Position numbers and translations under genes: made by a program. Below, one piece after another: positions 9,949 to 20,308 of a DNA stretch of 64,000 bases. The DNA is from Acetobacterium woodii. Its GTDB lineage: Bacteria; Bacillota; Clostridia; Eubacteriales; Eubacteriaceae. The stretch is taken from positions 1 to 64,000 of the forward strand of contig JACQZP010000030.1 in assembly GCA_016213825.1 (NCBI GenBank), in the 5' to 3' direction. The first letter of the stretch is position 1; the number at the start of each line of letters is the position of its first letter. The notes under the pieces were generated by a model that was not told where the DNA came from, did no database searches, and was given only the letters and a program-made list of their open reading frames with translations.

Positions 9949-10455
9949 ATGCAAAACAAAAAAATCGATCCAAGTACATTAGATTTGAAGGAAAAAGTCG
10001 TTGCCATCAACCGCGTAACTAAGGTTGTAAAAGGTGGTCGTAACTTCAGATTCAGCTGTCTTGTGATTGTTGGAGACGAAAACGGTCATGTTGGCGTCGG
10101 TAAAGGAAAAGCAATGGAAATTCCAGATGCGATTCGTAAAGGTATCGATGCAGCAAAAAAATCATTAATCAAAGTGCCAATGGTTGGAACAACTATTCCT
10201 CACTTAGTCAATGGTGAAGCTGGTGCAGGCCATGTATTATTGAAACCTGCTGGAAAAGGTACCGGAGTTATTGCTGGCGGCCCTGTCCGTGCAGTACTGG
10301 AATTAGCTGGTATCAGAGATATTCGTACTAAATCTTTAGGATCAAACAACGCACGTAACATGGTTAATGCTACTATGGCAGGCCTTGCTGAACTGACTAC
10401 ACTTGAAGAAGTAGCAGCAAAACGTGGTAAAAAACCTGAAGAAATTTTAGATTAG
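9949..10455 (+). CDS. rpsE: 30S ribosomal protein S5
   Basis: S5 (168 residues) helps decoding accuracy and lines the mRNA channel. The N-terminal double-stranded-RNA-binding domain includes [15 protein letters not shown], and the C-terminal half contains [15 protein letters not shown] chose ATG 9949, which has AAAGGAGG at the right distance; a TTG three bases upstream is too close to that site. Confidence 0.97.
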   Translation: MQNKKIDPSTLDLKEKVVAINRVTKVVKGGRNFRFSCLVIVGDENGHVGVGKGKAMEIPDAIRKGIDAAKKSLIKVPMVGTTIPHLVNGEAGAGHVLLKPAGKGTGVIAGGPVRAVLELAGIRDIRTKSLGSNNARNMVNATMAGLAELTTLEEVAAKRGKKPEEILD

Positions 10456-10466
10456 GAGGAATCATT

Positions 10467-10649
10467 ATGGCTAAGCAATTAGAAATTACTTTAAAGAAAA
10501 GTTTAATTGGTCGTAACCCGAAACAACGGGCAACCATTCAAGCTTTAGGCCTAAAGAAAATTGGCCAAACCGTAACTCATAATGACACTCCTCAGATTCG
10601 TGGCATGATTCATATAACCGACTTCATGCTCGATGTAAAAGAAGTATAG
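10467..10649 (+). CDS. rpmD: 50S ribosomal protein L30
   Basis: L30 (60 residues) is the normal short bacterial form. The opening [21 protein letters not shown] is characteristic. It lies between rpsE and rplO, in the standard order. Confidence 0.97.
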   Translation: MAKQLEITLKKSLIGRNPKQRATIQALGLKKIGQTVTHNDTPQIRGMIHITDFMLDVKEV

Positions 10650-10660
10650 GAGGTGTCAAT

Positions 10661-11104
10661 ATGAAGTTACATACTTTAAGTCCAGCCCCAGGTTCAAAAA
10701 AGGCACCCAAGAGAAAAGGACGCGGTACAGGTTCTGGTCTTGGAAAAACTGCTGGTCGTGGACAAGATGGACAAAAATCACGTTCCGGTGGTGGTGTTCG
10801 ACCTGGTTTTGAAGGTGGACAAATGCCATTGGCACGTCGTTTACCAAAACGCGGTTTTTCAAACGCTCGATTCAAAAAAACTTTTGCAATAGTTAATGTC
10901 GGAGAACTGAATGCTTTTGATGCAAACACAGTGATCACACCAGAATTATTGTTAGAATACGGATTCATCCGAAAATTAAATGATGGCCTGAAAATTCTTG
11001 GAAACGGAGAAGTTGAAAAGGCATTCACCATTAAAGCACATAAAATCAGCAAATCAGCTGAGGAGAAAATTCTCGCTGGAGGAGGAAAGGTAGAGGTGAT
11101 CTAA
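10661..11104 (+). CDS. rplO: 50S ribosomal protein L15
   Basis: L15 (147 residues) is a late-assembly protein with a long basic N-terminal extension, here the glycine-rich [19 protein letters not shown] near residue 20. The C-terminal domain is the L15e/L18e fold. TAGGAGG precedes the ATG and secY begins two bases after the stop. Confidence 0.98.
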   Translation: MKLHTLSPAPGSKKAPKRKGRGTGSGLGKTAGRGQDGQKSRSGGGVRPGFEGGQMPLARRLPKRGFSNARFKKTFAIVNVGELNAFDANTVITPELLLEYGFIRKLNDGLKILGNGEVEKAFTIKAHKISKSAEEKILAGGGKVEVI

Positions 11105-11105
11105 T

Positions 11106-12365
11106 ATGGTCTCTACCTTGAAGGATGCTTGGAAAATTCCAGATCTACGACGTAAGATATTAATTACTTTAGCATTGCTGTTTGTATATCGGTTGGGATC
11201 CTTCATACCGGTTCCTTTTATTGATACTGAACAGTTAAGTCAGCTCGTCAATGATAATGGAATTTTTGGTCTGTTTAATATTATTTCCGGTGGTAACTTT
11301 GGTAATTTCACGATTTTTGCCATGAGTATTACCCCGTATATTAATGCATCTATTATCATGAATCTATTGGCTTTTGCCATTCCAGCTCTTGAAAAATTGC
11401 AAAAAGAAGGGGAAGAAGGCCGAAAAAAACTGGCCCAATATACCCGTTATTTAACCATTGTTTTAGCACTGATTCAAGCACTGGGCATGAGCCTGTCTTT
11501 CGGTGATTTATTGCTTGAAAAGACAACATTTACAGTATTTACTGTCGTTTTATGTATCACCGCTGGTACTGCTTTCCTGATGTACTTAGGCGAGCAGATT
11601 ACTGAAAATGGCATTGGAAATGGTATTTCACTGATTATTTTCATCAGTATCGTATCACGGATTCCGACGGCAATTTATCAAATGTACAACTATGTCACAA
11701 TTGGTACCCTTAGTATCATCAGCATCTTACTGTTTGTTGTATTTATTGTTGTGGTTGTGTTCGGTGTTGTTGCAATTCAAGAAGGTCAACGACGAATCCC
11801 TGTTCAATACGCAAAACGTGTTGTTGGCAGAAAAATGTATGGTGGTCAAAGCACCCATATTCCATTGAGAGTTAACATGGCCGGCGTTATTCCAGTCATC
11901 TTTGCAAGTTCATTGGCATTGTTCCCGGCAACTTTGGCTAGCTTTTTCCCAACATCAGCTTTTGCAAATTGGATTTCCACCTATTTTGCTTGGGGATCAT
12001 GGTTATCAACGACAATTTATGTCATATTAATTATAGCGTTTACCTATTTTTATACAGCAGTTACATTCAATCCATTTGATGTTGCTGAAAATATTAAAAA
12101 ACAAGGTGGTTATGTTCCTGGGATCAGACCTGGGAAACCAACCGTAGAGTACTTCTCGAGAATTATGAACCGATTAACATTATTTGGTGGCGTCTTCTTA
12201 GCGATCATTGCTGTTATTCCTATTTTTGTAGGTAATTTCATGGGTGTCAATCTTCAGTTCGGTGGAACAAGTCTGCTGATTGTTGTTGGGGTAGCCCTTG
12301 AAACGGTTAAACAGATTGAATCAGAAATGATGATGAGACACCATCAGGGATTTTTAAAATCTTAA
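11106..12365 (+). CDS. secY: Protein translocase subunit SecY
   Basis: SecY (419 residues) is the channel of the Sec translocon, working with SecA, whose gene is also in this window. Ten hydrophobic segments can be counted. Family marks are ALLFVYRLGSFIPVP in the first segment, NGISLIIF near 175, and the cytoplasmic loop GGQSTHIPLRVN near 245 that contacts SecA and ribosomes. It starts almost directly after rplO, so it is coupled to the ribosomal genes. Confidence 0.98.
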   Translation: MVSTLKDAWKIPDLRRKILITLALLFVYRLGSFIPVPFIDTEQLSQLVNDNGIFGLFNIISGGNFGNFTIFAMSITPYINASIIMNLLAFAIPALEKLQKEGEEGRKKLAQYTRYLTIVLALIQALGMSLSFGDLLLEKTTFTVFTVVLCITAGTAFLMYLGEQITENGIGNGISLIIFISIVSRIPTAIYQMYNYVTIGTLSIISILLFVVFIVVVVFGVVAIQEGQRRIPVQYAKRVVGRKMYGGQSTHIPLRVNMAGVIPVIFASSLALFPATLASFFPTSAFANWISTYFAWGSWLSTTIYVILIIAFTYFYTAVTFNPFDVAENIKKQGGYVPGIRPGKPTVEYFSRIMNRLTLFGGVFLAIIAVIPIFVGNFMGVNLQFGGTSLLIVVGVALETVKQIESEMMMRHHQGFLKS

Positions 12366-12388
12366 AATGAACTGGAGATAAGTGAAAA

Positions 12389-13048
12389 ATGAGAATTGTA
12401 TTATTAGGACCTCCGGGAGCTGGTAAAGGAACGCAGGCAAAACAAATCTGTGAAACCTACAATATACCACATATTTCAACCGGCGATCTCTTCAGAGAAA
12501 ACATGAGCAATGACACACCACTTGGTCAAAAAGCAAAAGAATATATGGCTCAAGGCCTTTTGGTGCCAGACCAACTCGTTCTTGATATGGTAGAAGATCG
12601 TTTAACTCATGACGATGTGCAAGCCGCTAACTATGGCTACTTGCTAGACGGATTTCCGCGAACAGTGGCTCAAGCAGAAGCTTTATGTCAAATTAATGCC
12701 AAGCGTGATTGTGAACTGGATTTTGCAATTAACCTGGAAGTACCATTTGATATTCTAATTGAGCGGGTTTCAGGACGTCGCATTTGTCCTAAATGTCATG
12801 CTACCTATCATATTAAATACAGTAAACCAAAGGTTGAAGGTGTCTGCGACTTAGATGGAACACCATTGTATCAACGTGAAGATGATAAAGTCGAAACAGT
12901 ACAAAAAAGAATACAAGTCTATCAGGATCAAACAGAACCATTAATCGAATTTTATGAAGATAAACAAAAGATTATCAATATTAATGGTCTGCAACACATG
13001 AATGATGTTTTTGAGAATATTAAAGAAATCCTAAGTGGAGTTAATTAA
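12389..13048 (+). CDS. adk: Adenylate kinase, zinc-lid form
   Basis: Adenylate kinase (219 residues) interconverts ATP, AMP and ADP. The P-loop [10 protein letters not shown] is at residue 7, the NMP-binding segment HISTGDLFR at about 28, and DGFPRT at about 86. The lid carries a zinc site made by CPKC, a later Cys and an Asp (VCDLDG), as in Gram-positive enzymes. It follows secY and precedes map as in most Firmicutes. Confidence 0.98.
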   Translation: MRIVLLGPPGAGKGTQAKQICETYNIPHISTGDLFRENMSNDTPLGQKAKEYMAQGLLVPDQLVLDMVEDRLTHDDVQAANYGYLLDGFPRTVAQAEALCQINAKRDCELDFAINLEVPFDILIERVSGRRICPKCHATYHIKYSKPKVEGVCDLDGTPLYQREDDKVETVQKRIQVYQDQTEPLIEFYEDKQKIININGLQHMNDVFENIKEILSGVN

Positions 13049-13050
13049 AG

Positions 13051-13800
13051 ATGATAACCATAAAATCCCAACAGGAAATTGATCTGATGCGTCATGCCGG
13101 AAAGATTGTGGCAGGCGCTCATGCCCTAGTTGGCGAAATGATCAAACCTGGGGTAACAACACAAGAATTGGATCATGCAGTCGAACTATATATTCGTAAT
13201 GCAGGTGCTATTCCAACATTTAAAGGCTATGGTGGTTTCCCGAACTCCATTTGTGCTTCAATTAATGAAGTCGTGGTTCATGGGATCCCCGAGAAACGCC
13301 GGTTGCAAGATGGTGACATCATCAGCATTGACATTGGCGCAACCTATAACGGCTACGTTGGTGATGCAGCAGTAACACATGGTGTTGGCAATATTTCCGA
13401 AGAAGCAGAAAAACTGATCAGAGTCACTCGGGAGTCCTTTTATAAAGGAATTGCCTTTGCTAAAGATGGCTATCGGCTATCGGATATTTCAAATGCCATC
13501 CAATCATACGTTGAAGAAAACGGATTTTCTGTTGTTCGCGACTATGTTGGCCATGGTGTTGGTAAGAAAATGCATGAAGATCCACCCATTCCAAACTATG
13601 GCCCGAAGGGACGAGGTCCCAGACTACGACAGGGAATGACTTTGGCTATCGAACCAATGGTAAACATTGGAACTTATGATGTGGTTACTTTAAAAGATGG
13701 TTGGACGGTGGTAACATCGGATGGTAAGCTTTCTTCACACTATGAACATACCATACTGATCACCGGCACCGGCGAACCTGAACTTTTGACTGCGATTTAA
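13051..13800 (+). CDS. map: Methionine aminopeptidase, type I
   Basis: This enzyme (249 residues) removes the initiator methionine from new proteins. The metal ligands are in the expected motifs: [18 protein letters not shown] (two Asp), GHGVG with the His, and the Glu in AIEPM and in HYEHT. It starts two bases after adk. Confidence 0.98.
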   Translation: MITIKSQQEIDLMRHAGKIVAGAHALVGEMIKPGVTTQELDHAVELYIRNAGAIPTFKGYGGFPNSICASINEVVVHGIPEKRRLQDGDIISIDIGATYNGYVGDAAVTHGVGNISEEAEKLIRVTRESFYKGIAFAKDGYRLSDISNAIQSYVEENGFSVVRDYVGHGVGKKMHEDPPIPNYGPKGRGPRLRQGMTLAIEPMVNIGTYDVVTLKDGWTVVTSDGKLSSHYEHTILITGTGEPELLTAI

Positions 13801-13812
13801 GTTGGTGAATGG

Positions 13813-14115
13813 ATGAATGAATTTAAAGTTGGACAAGTGGTTCGTTCTACTGCTGGCCGAGATAAGGGTCAGTTTATGGTGGTTATTGAAGTGGTGGACG
13901 ACCATTTCACCTATGTATCGAATGGAAAACTTCGTAAAGTGAGTAATCCAAAGAAAAAAAAGGTCAAACACTTAGCGAAGACGAATCACATTGCCACAGA
14001 TATTCGTGATAAAATATTAATTGGAAAAAAGATAACTAACGCTGAGATAAGAAAAATACTCGAGTCCTATCACATGCCTGATGGTGTTGGGGATGAGAAT
14101 CGTGAGGAGGTTTGA
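13813..14115 (+). CDS. KOW-domain RNA-binding protein (L14e/L6e/L27e-like)
   Basis: A 100-residue protein whose N-terminal half is a KOW motif (VGQVVRSTAGRDKGQFMVV), as found in the archaeal L14e group, followed by a basic patch KVSNPKKKKVKHL and an acidic helical tail. Clostridia commonly carry this gene between map and infA. Its role is unproven; a ribosome- or rRNA-associated factor is the natural guess from its fold and its operon. The ribosome site is weak. Confidence 0.85.
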   Translation: MNEFKVGQVVRSTAGRDKGQFMVVIEVVDDHFTYVSNGKLRKVSNPKKKKVKHLAKTNHIATDIRDKILIGKKITNAEIRKILESYHMPDGVGDENREEV

Positions 14116-14118
14116 TCA

Positions 14119-14346
14119 ATGGCCAAAAAAGATGTTATCGAGGTAGAAGGCTCAGTTATTGAGTCATTACCAAACACTATTTTCTTAGTTGAATTGGAAA
14201 ATGGACATCAGATAACTGCACATATTTCGGGAAAACTTCGCATGAACTACATAAGAATTTTACCGGGAGATAAGGTAGTTGTTGAATTATCCCCATATGA
14301 TTTGACCCGCGGGCGTATCGTATGGCGTGGAAAAGGGAAATCATAA
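14119..14346 (+). CDS. infA: Translation initiation factor IF-1
   Basis: IF-1 (75 residues) is an OB-fold protein that blocks the A site during initiation. The sequence [18 protein letters not shown] and [14 protein letters not shown] is classical. GTGAGGAGG, which lies inside the end of the KOW gene, is its ribosome site. rpmJ follows after 13 bases. Confidence 0.98.
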   Translation: MAKKDVIEVEGSVIESLPNTIFLVELENGHQITAHISGKLRMNYIRILPGDKVVVELSPYDLTRGRIVWRGKGKS

Positions 14347-14359
14347 AGGAGGCATACAA

Positions 14360-14473
14360 ATGAAAGTTAGACCATCAGTAAAACCGATTTGTGAAAAATG
14401 CAAAATTATTAAAAGAAATGGTCGTGTTATGGTTATTTGTGAAAATCCAAAACACAAACAAAAACAAGGTTGA
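14360..14473 (+). CDS. rpmJ: 50S ribosomal protein L36
   Basis: L36 is only 37 residues: it starts [15 protein letters not shown] and ends HKQKQG. The zinc ligands are C11, C14, C27 and a His near 32, i.e. the zinc-binding form. AAAGGAGG stands 8 bases before the ATG. It lies between infA and rpsM as in nearly all bacteria. Confidence 0.97.
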   Translation: MKVRPSVKPICEKCKIIKRNGRVMVICENPKHKQKQG

Positions 14474-14494
14474 ACCGTCGAGTCCAGAAAAAAA

Positions 14495-14525
14495 GAACAT
14501 GACCGCGGCAATTTTAGTCATGTTC
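14495..14525 (+). other. Hairpin between rpmJ and rpsM
   Basis: GAACATGAC (14495-14503) pairs perfectly with GTCATGTTC (14517-14525) around a 13-base loop. No T run follows, so it is unlikely to be a terminator. It sits in the only long gap (147 bases) in this part of the operon and could be a regulatory or RNA-processing structure. Confidence 0.45.
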
Positions 14526-14620
14526 ATGATATAAACAATACACTGGGAAAAAAATCAATTACGTCACTAATTTGATTGATCCACCAGCATTAAGAAAACA
14601 ATTTAGGAGGTACACACCCT

Positions 14621-14983
14621 ATGGCAAGAATTGCCGGAGTCGATTTGCCCCGAGATAAGCGGGTAGAAATTGGATTAACTTACATTTATGGTATTGGACA
14701 TTCAACATCATTGCAAATATTAAAAGATTTAAATATCAATCCAGATACCAGAGTTAAAGATCTAACTGAAACTGAAGTTAATGATCTGAGAAATACGATT
14801 GATAAATACACCGTTGAAGGTGACCTTCGTAGAGAAGTCAACTTAAACATTAAACGACTGATAGAAATTGGATCTTATAGAGGATTACGTCATCGTCGAG
14901 GACTTCCTGTTAGAGGGCAAAAGACTAAAACTAATGCCAGAACACGAAAAGGTCCTAAACGTCTCGTTAGTAAAAAGAAATAA
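14621..14983 (+). CDS. rpsM: 30S ribosomal protein S13
   Basis: S13 (120 residues) contacts the P-site tRNA and bridges to the large subunit. [21 protein letters not shown] is the standard start and [20 protein letters not shown] the standard C-terminal region. TTAGGAGG precedes the ATG. It opens the alpha-operon part. Confidence 0.98.
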   Translation: MARIAGVDLPRDKRVEIGLTYIYGIGHSTSLQILKDLNINPDTRVKDLTETEVNDLRNTIDKYTVEGDLRREVNLNIKRLIEIGSYRGLRHRRGLPVRGQKTKTNARTRKGPKRLVSKKK

Positions 14984-14996
14984 GGAGGGCTAAAGA

Positions 14997-15389
14997 ATGG
15001 CAGTTAAAAAAGCACGAAGAAAAGTAAAAAAAGTTAAAAAGAATATCGAACGTGGCCAGGCCCATATTCAATCTTCTTTCAACAATACAATTGTTACCAT
15101 TACAGATATGTCAGGAAATGCTCTTTCATGGGCAAGTTCTGGTGGATTAGGTTTTAAAGGTTCGCGAAAAAGCACTCCTTTTGCTTCTCAAATGGCAGCA
15201 GAAGAAGCAGCAAAAGCGGCCATGGAGCATGGACTTAAAAGCGTAGAAGTTTTAGTCAAAGGCCCTGGTTCCGGACGTGAGGCAGCAATTCGAGCCTTAC
15301 AGGCGGCTGGATTAGAAATTACCCTGATCCGCGATGTTACGCCTATTCCACATAACGGTTGTCGACCACCTAAGCGACGACGAGTATAA
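14997..15389 (+). CDS. rpsK: 30S ribosomal protein S11
   Basis: S11 (130 residues) lies on the platform near the mRNA exit. Typical stretches are [31 protein letters not shown] and the C-terminal [19 protein letters not shown] precedes the ATG. Confidence 0.98.
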   Translation: MAVKKARRKVKKVKKNIERGQAHIQSSFNNTIVTITDMSGNALSWASSGGLGFKGSRKSTPFASQMAAEEAAKAAMEHGLKSVEVLVKGPGSGREAAIRALQAAGLEITLIRDVTPIPHNGCRPPKRRRV

Positions 15390-15405
15390 TAGGAGGGCGA
15401 AAATT

Positions 15406-16035
15406 ATGTCAAGAAATATAGAAGCATCATGCCGACAATGTAGACGTGAAGGTGCAAAATTGTACCTAAAGGGTGAACGTTGTTATTCAACAAATAAATG
15501 TGCGTTCGAAAGACGTCCTACACCACCAGGTCAACATGGTAAAAGAAGAACAAAATTATCTGAATACGGCCTTCAATTACGAGAAAAACAAAAAGCAAAA
15601 CGTATTTATGGGGTTCTTGAAAAACAATTCCGTGGTTACTTTGAAATTGCTGAAAAACAAAAAGGGATTACCGGTCACAACCTGTTAATTCACTTAGAAT
15701 CTCGTTTAGACAATGTTGTTTACCGTTTAGGAATGGCAACATCTCGTAAAGAAGCTCGCCAATTGGTTGATCATGAACATTTCCTGATCAACGGCAAAAA
15801 ATTAAACATCCCTTCTTATATCATGAAAGAGGGCGATGTAATTGAAGTTCGACCAAAAAGCAAAAAATCTCAGAAATTCAAAGACATTTTAGAAGTGACT
15901 GAAAATAGAACCGTTGCACCATGGTTGTCTAAAGATGTTGAAACACTATCAGGAAAAGTCATTGGCAGACCGGCAGTAGAAGACTTAGATGTCGAAATTG
16001 CTGAACATCTTATTGTTGAATTGTATTCTAAATAG
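15406..16035 (+). CDS. rpsD: 30S ribosomal protein S4, zinc form
   Basis: S4 (209 residues) starts 16S 5'-domain assembly. I placed the start at ATG 15406, with TAGGAGG 9 bases upstream, because the longer frame from 15334 lies inside rpsK. Cysteines at 9, 12, 26 and 32 form the N-terminal zinc site of the C+ type. The S4 RNA-binding domain is near 97-160 ([15 protein letters not shown]). Confidence 0.97.
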   Translation: MSRNIEASCRQCRREGAKLYLKGERCYSTNKCAFERRPTPPGQHGKRRTKLSEYGLQLREKQKAKRIYGVLEKQFRGYFEIAEKQKGITGHNLLIHLESRLDNVVYRLGMATSRKEARQLVDHEHFLINGKKLNIPSYIMKEGDVIEVRPKSKKSQKFKDILEVTENRTVAPWLSKDVETLSGKVIGRPAVEDLDVEIAEHLIVELYSK

Positions 16036-16106
16036 GCTACATGTTCGGGAACCAATTAACCCTCATGTTAATGTATGGATTATAAATAAGTAGGAGGGTC
16101 TGATAA

Positions 16107-17066
16107 ATGATCGAATTCGAGAAACCAGTCATCGAAATTGTTGATAAAAAAGACGACGAAACCTACGGGCGGTTTGTCATTGAACCTTTAGAGCGGGGAT
16201 ATGGAACCACCCTCGGTAACAGTCTGAGACGAATAATGCTGTCATCCCTACCAGGTGTGGCAGTTACATCCGTAAAAATTGAAGGCGTTTTGCATGAATT
16301 TTCTACTATTCCCGGGGTAAAAGAGGATGTTATTGAAATCCTGCTGAACCTTAAGGGATTGGCTGCGGAAATTTACACTGATGAGCCTAAAGTTATTTAC
16401 ATTGAAGCTTCAGAAGAAGGTGAAATCACAGCTGGTGATATCATTGCAGACTCTGACGTCGATATTCTTAACCCAGAAATGCACATTGCGACCTTATCCA
16501 AGGGTTCAACCCTAAATATGGAAATGCGCATCGAAAAAGGTCGAGGTTACGTTGCGGCAGATAAAAATAAATATCCGGGTATGCCCATTGGAACCATTCC
16601 GATGGATTCTATCTTTTCGCCAATTATTAAAGTTAATTTTTTAGTGGAAAACACCCGAGTTGGTCAAATTACTGACTTTGATAAATTAACCATCGATATT
16701 TGGACCGATGGAACCACAACCCCGGAAGAAGCGCTCTCTTTGGCAGCTAAGGTTTTAAGTGAACATCTCAACCTGTTCATTAATTTAACTGAACATGCCA
16801 CTACTGTTGAAATTATGGTGGAAAAAGAAGAAAGCGAAAAAGAACGCATTCGCGAAATGTCGATTGAAGAATTGGAACTTTCAGTAAGATCCAGTAACTG
16901 CTTGCGACGAGCGAATATTGATACAGTTGAAAAATTAACACAACGAAGCGAAGAGGATATGATTAAAGTTCGTAACCTCGGACGTAAATCTCTTAATGAA
17001 ATCAAGCACAAACTAGCAGAGATTGGATTGTCCTTGAGTCAAGAAGAAGAAAAGGCAAAGGAGTAA
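16107..17066 (+). CDS. rpoA: DNA-directed RNA polymerase alpha subunit
   Basis: The alpha subunit (319 residues) starts RNA polymerase assembly and binds promoter UP elements. The N-terminal domain shows [20 protein letters not shown] near 34, and the C-terminal domain has [17 protein letters not shown] and [19 protein letters not shown] precedes the ATG. A 71-base gap separates it from rpsD. Confidence 0.98.
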   Translation: MIEFEKPVIEIVDKKDDETYGRFVIEPLERGYGTTLGNSLRRIMLSSLPGVAVTSVKIEGVLHEFSTIPGVKEDVIEILLNLKGLAAEIYTDEPKVIYIEASEEGEITAGDIIADSDVDILNPEMHIATLSKGSTLNMEMRIEKGRGYVAADKNKYPGMPIGTIPMDSIFSPIIKVNFLVENTRVGQITDFDKLTIDIWTDGTTTPEEALSLAAKVLSEHLNLFINLTEHATTVEIMVEKEESEKERIREMSIEELELSVRSSNCLRRANIDTVEKLTQRSEEDMIKVRNLGRKSLNEIKHKLAEIGLSLSQEEEKAKE

Positions 17067-17070
17067 CACT

Positions 17071-17412
17071 ATGGCGGGATATCGAAAACTAGGCCGTCCC
17101 TCTGATCAAAGAAGAGCATTATTGCGTAATCTTACCACTGCCCTTTTAGAACACGGTAAAATTGAAACAACCGTAACCAGAGCGAAGGAAGTTAAAAGAA
17201 TAGCAGATAAAATGGTCACTTTAGGTAAAAGAGGCGACTTACATGCCAGAAGACAGGCAATTTCATATATCACTCAAGAAGCAGTGGTTAAACAATTGTT
17301 TGACGAAATAGCACCTAAATATACTGAACGAAACGGCGGCTACACTCGAATTTATCGAGTTGGACCACGTCGAGGCGACGGCGCAGAAATGGCTATAATT
17401 GAATTAGTATAA
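17071..17412 (+). CDS. rplQ: 50S ribosomal protein L17
   Basis: L17 (113 residues) is near the tunnel exit. [21 protein letters not shown] at the start is diagnostic. It is the last gene of the alpha operon and is followed by a terminator. Confidence 0.98.
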   Translation: MAGYRKLGRPSDQRRALLRNLTTALLEHGKIETTVTRAKEVKRIADKMVTLGKRGDLHARRQAISYITQEAVVKQLFDEIAPKYTERNGGYTRIYRVGPRRGDGAEMAIIELV

Positions 17413-17421
17413 TTTAAGATG

Positions 17422-17466
17422 CAAAAAGGGGATTAAGATGTTGTTTACGCTTAATCCCTTTCTTAT
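17422..17466 (+). terminator. Terminator after rplQ
   Basis: AAGGGGATTAAG pairs with CTTAATCCCTT, with one bulged G, followed by TTCTTATAT. The tail is only moderately T-rich. Confidence 0.7.
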
Positions 17467-17476
17467 ATTATAAAGC

Positions 17477-17729
17477 TTAGGTAATTGCGAAAGTGCCGTG
17501 AGCTTTGTATCCAGTTTCGCACGAAACAATTTCTACACTGTACGGCGGACAGTTCGCTGAACTGTTCGCCTACACGTTATAAAATTGTTTTCGTGAAGGC
17601 AACGAGCCAATCACAAGCTTGCTTGTAGTCGGCGAACCAGAAGAAAGTCGCATCGCGATTTCTTCTGGTTGTGGAAACTGAGCACAAAGCAATCATTGTT
17701 CGTCAGTTTTGAGTTTTGCAATTACCTAA
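17477..17729 (+). repeat. Mosaic palindromic repeat, copy A (complete)
   Basis: A 253-base noncoding element with perfect 12-base terminal inverted repeats, TTAGGTAATTGC at 17477-17488 and its complement at 17718-17729. Inside are three blocks: M1 (17526-17589, an imperfect hairpin centred on GACAGTTCGCTGAACTGT), M2 (17590-17638, with the AAGCTTGCTT palindrome) and M3 (17637-17669, a hairpin CCAGAAGAA with TTCTTCTGG). The left end reads AAGTGCCGTGAGCTTTG. It encodes no protein. At least four related copies occur in this window. Confidence 0.85.
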
Positions 17730-17769
17730 TTTTAAATCTAATTAATTAACACCAAAGAAGGTGAAAATC

Positions 17770-18621
17770 GTGACAAAGGAAAGTAATAATAGAATGATTG
17801 ATGTGCGGGATGTTCATTTCACATATCCTCATAATAACGAAAATGAAGCAGTCGTGGCACTGGACGGTGTCAGTTTACATATTGAAAAAGGTGAATTTGT
17901 CGGAATCATCGGACATAATGGTTCGGGGAAATCCACCCTTTCCAAATTATTAAATGCGATCATTTTCCCGACCCAGGGGGATGTAATTGTTAGTGGCCTT
18001 AACACCAAAGATCAAGAGAATCTGTGGACGATCCGTCAGACTGCTGGCATGGTTTTCCAAAACCCGGACAACCAGCTGGTCGCTACCATCGTCGAAGAAG
18101 ATGTGGCCTTTGGTCCAGAAAACCTGGGCGTACCGCCGCTGGAAATAAGAGAGCGGGTCGACCGGGCGTTGGCAATTGTTGAAATGCAGGCTTATGCCCA
18201 TCAAAAACCCCATCAATTATCTGGCGGACAAAAGCAGCGAATTGCTATCGCTGGTATTCTGGCGATGGAGCCGGAGTGCATTATTTTTGATGAACCAACA
18301 GCGATGCTTGATCCATCGGGACGACGGGAAGTTATGGAGACCATTAAACGACTCAATCGAGATAAAGAAATGACGGTTATTCACATTACGCATTTTATGG
18401 AAGAAATCGTCGATGCTGATCGAATTATCGTCCTCGATAAAGGGAAGGTTGTTATGGAAGGTGAACCCCGCTCGATCTTCAGACAGGTCAAACGCCTGAA
18501 AGAGATTGGTCTGGACGTACCCCAAATGACCGAGCTTGCCTATGAGCTCAGAAACGAAGGAATGAAAATGTCGGATGATATTTTAAGTATTGAGGAAATG
18601 GTGAATGCGTTATGTCAGTAG
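17770..18621 (+). CDS. ecfA1: ECF transporter ATPase subunit A1
   Basis: One of two ATPases of the energy-coupling factor module, which powers vitamin and metal uptake by swapping different substrate-binding S subunits. Walker A is GHNGSGKST, the signature is LSGGQKQR and Walker B is [13 protein letters not shown] prefer GTG 17770, because AAGAAGGTG lies 6 bases before it; GTG 17761 is part of that site. The next ATPase gene overlaps its end by ten bases. No S subunit gene is adjacent, as expected for a shared group II module. Confidence 0.95.
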   Translation: MTKESNNRMIDVRDVHFTYPHNNENEAVVALDGVSLHIEKGEFVGIIGHNGSGKSTLSKLLNAIIFPTQGDVIVSGLNTKDQENLWTIRQTAGMVFQNPDNQLVATIVEEDVAFGPENLGVPPLEIRERVDRALAIVEMQAYAHQKPHQLSGGQKQRIAIAGILAMEPECIIFDEPTAMLDPSGRREVMETIKRLNRDKEMTVIHITHFMEEIVDADRIIVLDKGKVVMEGEPRSIFRQVKRLKEIGLDVPQMTELAYELRNEGMKMSDDILSIEEMVNALCQ

Positions 18622-19466
18622 AAATCAAAAATCTCTCGCATACCTATTCCGAAGGTTCCCCTTTTGAATTCAAGGCCCTTAAGGACATTAACATCACCAT
18701 TGAGGATGGCAGCTTTATCGGCATTATTGGTCATACTGGTTCCGGCAAATCCACCTTGATTCAACACCTTAATGGGCTATTGACCCCAACATCCGGAACA
18801 GTTCTGGTGGACGGAAAAGATATATTTGCAACAAAAAAATCTGATATGATTCTACTCAGACACCATATTGGATTGGTTTTTCAGTATCCGGAACATCAGC
18901 TTTTTGAAGAAACCGTTCAAAAAGATGTCGCTTTCGGTCCCAAAAACCAAGGCCTTAGTGATCAGGAAGTTGACCAGCGAGTGCGACAATCGATCAAAAT
19001 GGTTGGTCTGGATTTTGAAGAAGTGAAGGACAAGTCCCCCTTTGAACTCTCGGGCGGACAAATGCGCCGGGTTGCCATTGCCGGGGTTTTAGCGATGGAG
19101 CCTTCGGTTTTGATTCTGGATGAACCGACTGCTGGCCTTGATCCCCGGGGTCGGGAAGAAATACTGGCTCAGATTAAGTCCTTGCATACCCAGAAAAAAA
19201 TTACGGTTATTCTGGTCTCCCATAGTATGGAAGATATTGGCAAAATGGTCGATAAAATTCTGGTTATGAATGAAGGTGAAGTCGTGTTTTTTGATACCCC
19301 GAATCGTGTTTTCACAGAAATAACCACACTTGAAAGCATTGGACTGGCGGTACCGGAAGTGACCTATCTGATGCGACGACTTAAAGAAAAATATCCAGAA
19401 ATCAGGGAAGATATTTTTACTGTGGAAGCAGCCAAAAAAGAAATTCTCAAAGTCATAAGAGGATAA
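18612..19466 (+). CDS. ecfA2: ECF transporter ATPase subunit A2
   Basis: The second ECF ATPase (284 residues) has Walker [10 protein letters not shown], signature LSGGQMRR and Walker [12 protein letters not shown]. It overlaps ecfA1 and is followed within five bases by ecfT. A1 and A2 form the heterodimer that couples to the T subunit. Confidence 0.95.
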   Translation: MSVEIKNLSHTYSEGSPFEFKALKDINITIEDGSFIGIIGHTGSGKSTLIQHLNGLLTPTSGTVLVDGKDIFATKKSDMILLRHHIGLVFQYPEHQLFEETVQKDVAFGPKNQGLSDQEVDQRVRQSIKMVGLDFEEVKDKSPFELSGGQMRRVAIAGVLAMEPSVLILDEPTAGLDPRGREEILAQIKSLHTQKKITVILVSHSMEDIGKMVDKILVMNEGEVVFFDTPNRVFTEITTLESIGLAVPEVTYLMRRLKEKYPEIREDIFTVEAAKKEILKVIRG

Positions 19467-19470
19467 TATA

Positions 19471-20292
19471 ATGTTAAAAGATGTTACAATTGGACAGTAT
19501 TATCCAACCGGGTCAGTGATCCATAAACTGGATCCCCGGACGAAAATACTGTTTACCACAGCATTTGTTGTGATGTTGTTTTTTTTGAACAATTTATGGG
19601 GCTATTTAGCCACATTTCTGATACTATTGACCATCACGCTCCTGTCAAAAATTCCCGTCGGGTATATTATCCGTGGGATCAAAGGCTTAGTATTGATTAT
19701 CATGCTGACGGTTGTTCTAAATTTATTTATGACCCCGGGAACTCCAGTGGCAACCCTGGGACCGTTGACGGTAACCATCGAGGGTCTAAAGGTAGCTACC
19801 TATATGGCACTACGGCTGATCTTTCTGGTTATTGGAACCAGTATTATGACCCTGACGACATCACCCATCGACCTAACCGACGGGATGGAGTGGTGCATGC
19901 GTTTTATTCCATTTGTGCGGCGCTATGCCCATGAGCTAGCGATGATGATGTCAATTGCGCTGCGGTTCATTCCAACGCTGATGGAAGAAACGGAGCGGAT
20001 TATGAAGGCCCAAAAAGCCAGAGGGGCTAATTTTGAAACTGGTAATATCATCGCCCGGGCCAAGAATCTGATCCCGATTCTGATTCCCTTGTTTATTTCA
20101 GCATTTCGCCGGGCGGATGAATTGGCCACCGCAATGGAAGCACGATGTTATCGCGGTGGTGAAAACCGAACCCGAATGAAACAACTGGCTTTTGAATTCC
20201 GTGATGGTGCCAGTCTGGTGCTGATGTTTGTAATGATCATCGGGCTTTATCTGACTACCTGGATTCAAATACCGTTATTATTTCCGGTATAA
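19471..20292 (+). CDS. ecfT: ECF transporter transmembrane subunit T
   Basis: EcfT (273 residues) is the membrane scaffold joining the ATPases to S subunits. About five to six hydrophobic segments are visible, and the two cytoplasmic coupling motifs appear as KAQKARGA near 176 and MEARCYRGG near 216, which hold the required Ala-Arg-Gly-like tripeptides. The gene order rplQ-ecfA1-ecfA2-ecfT-truA is common in Firmicutes. Confidence 0.95.
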   Translation: MLKDVTIGQYYPTGSVIHKLDPRTKILFTTAFVVMLFFLNNLWGYLATFLILLTITLLSKIPVGYIIRGIKGLVLIIMLTVVLNLFMTPGTPVATLGPLTVTIEGLKVATYMALRLIFLVIGTSIMTLTTSPIDLTDGMEWCMRFIPFVRRYAHELAMMMSIALRFIPTLMEETERIMKAQKARGANFETGNIIARAKNLIPILIPLFISAFRRADELATAMEARCYRGGENRTRMKQLAFEFRDGASLVLMFVMIIGLYLTTWIQIPLLFPV

Positions 20293-20308
20293 GAAAAATC
20301 GAGATTAA

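Noticed and set aside
17477-17729. Insertion sequence
   Set aside because: Terminal inverted repeats exist but the 253-base element has no room for a transposase and none is in the window.
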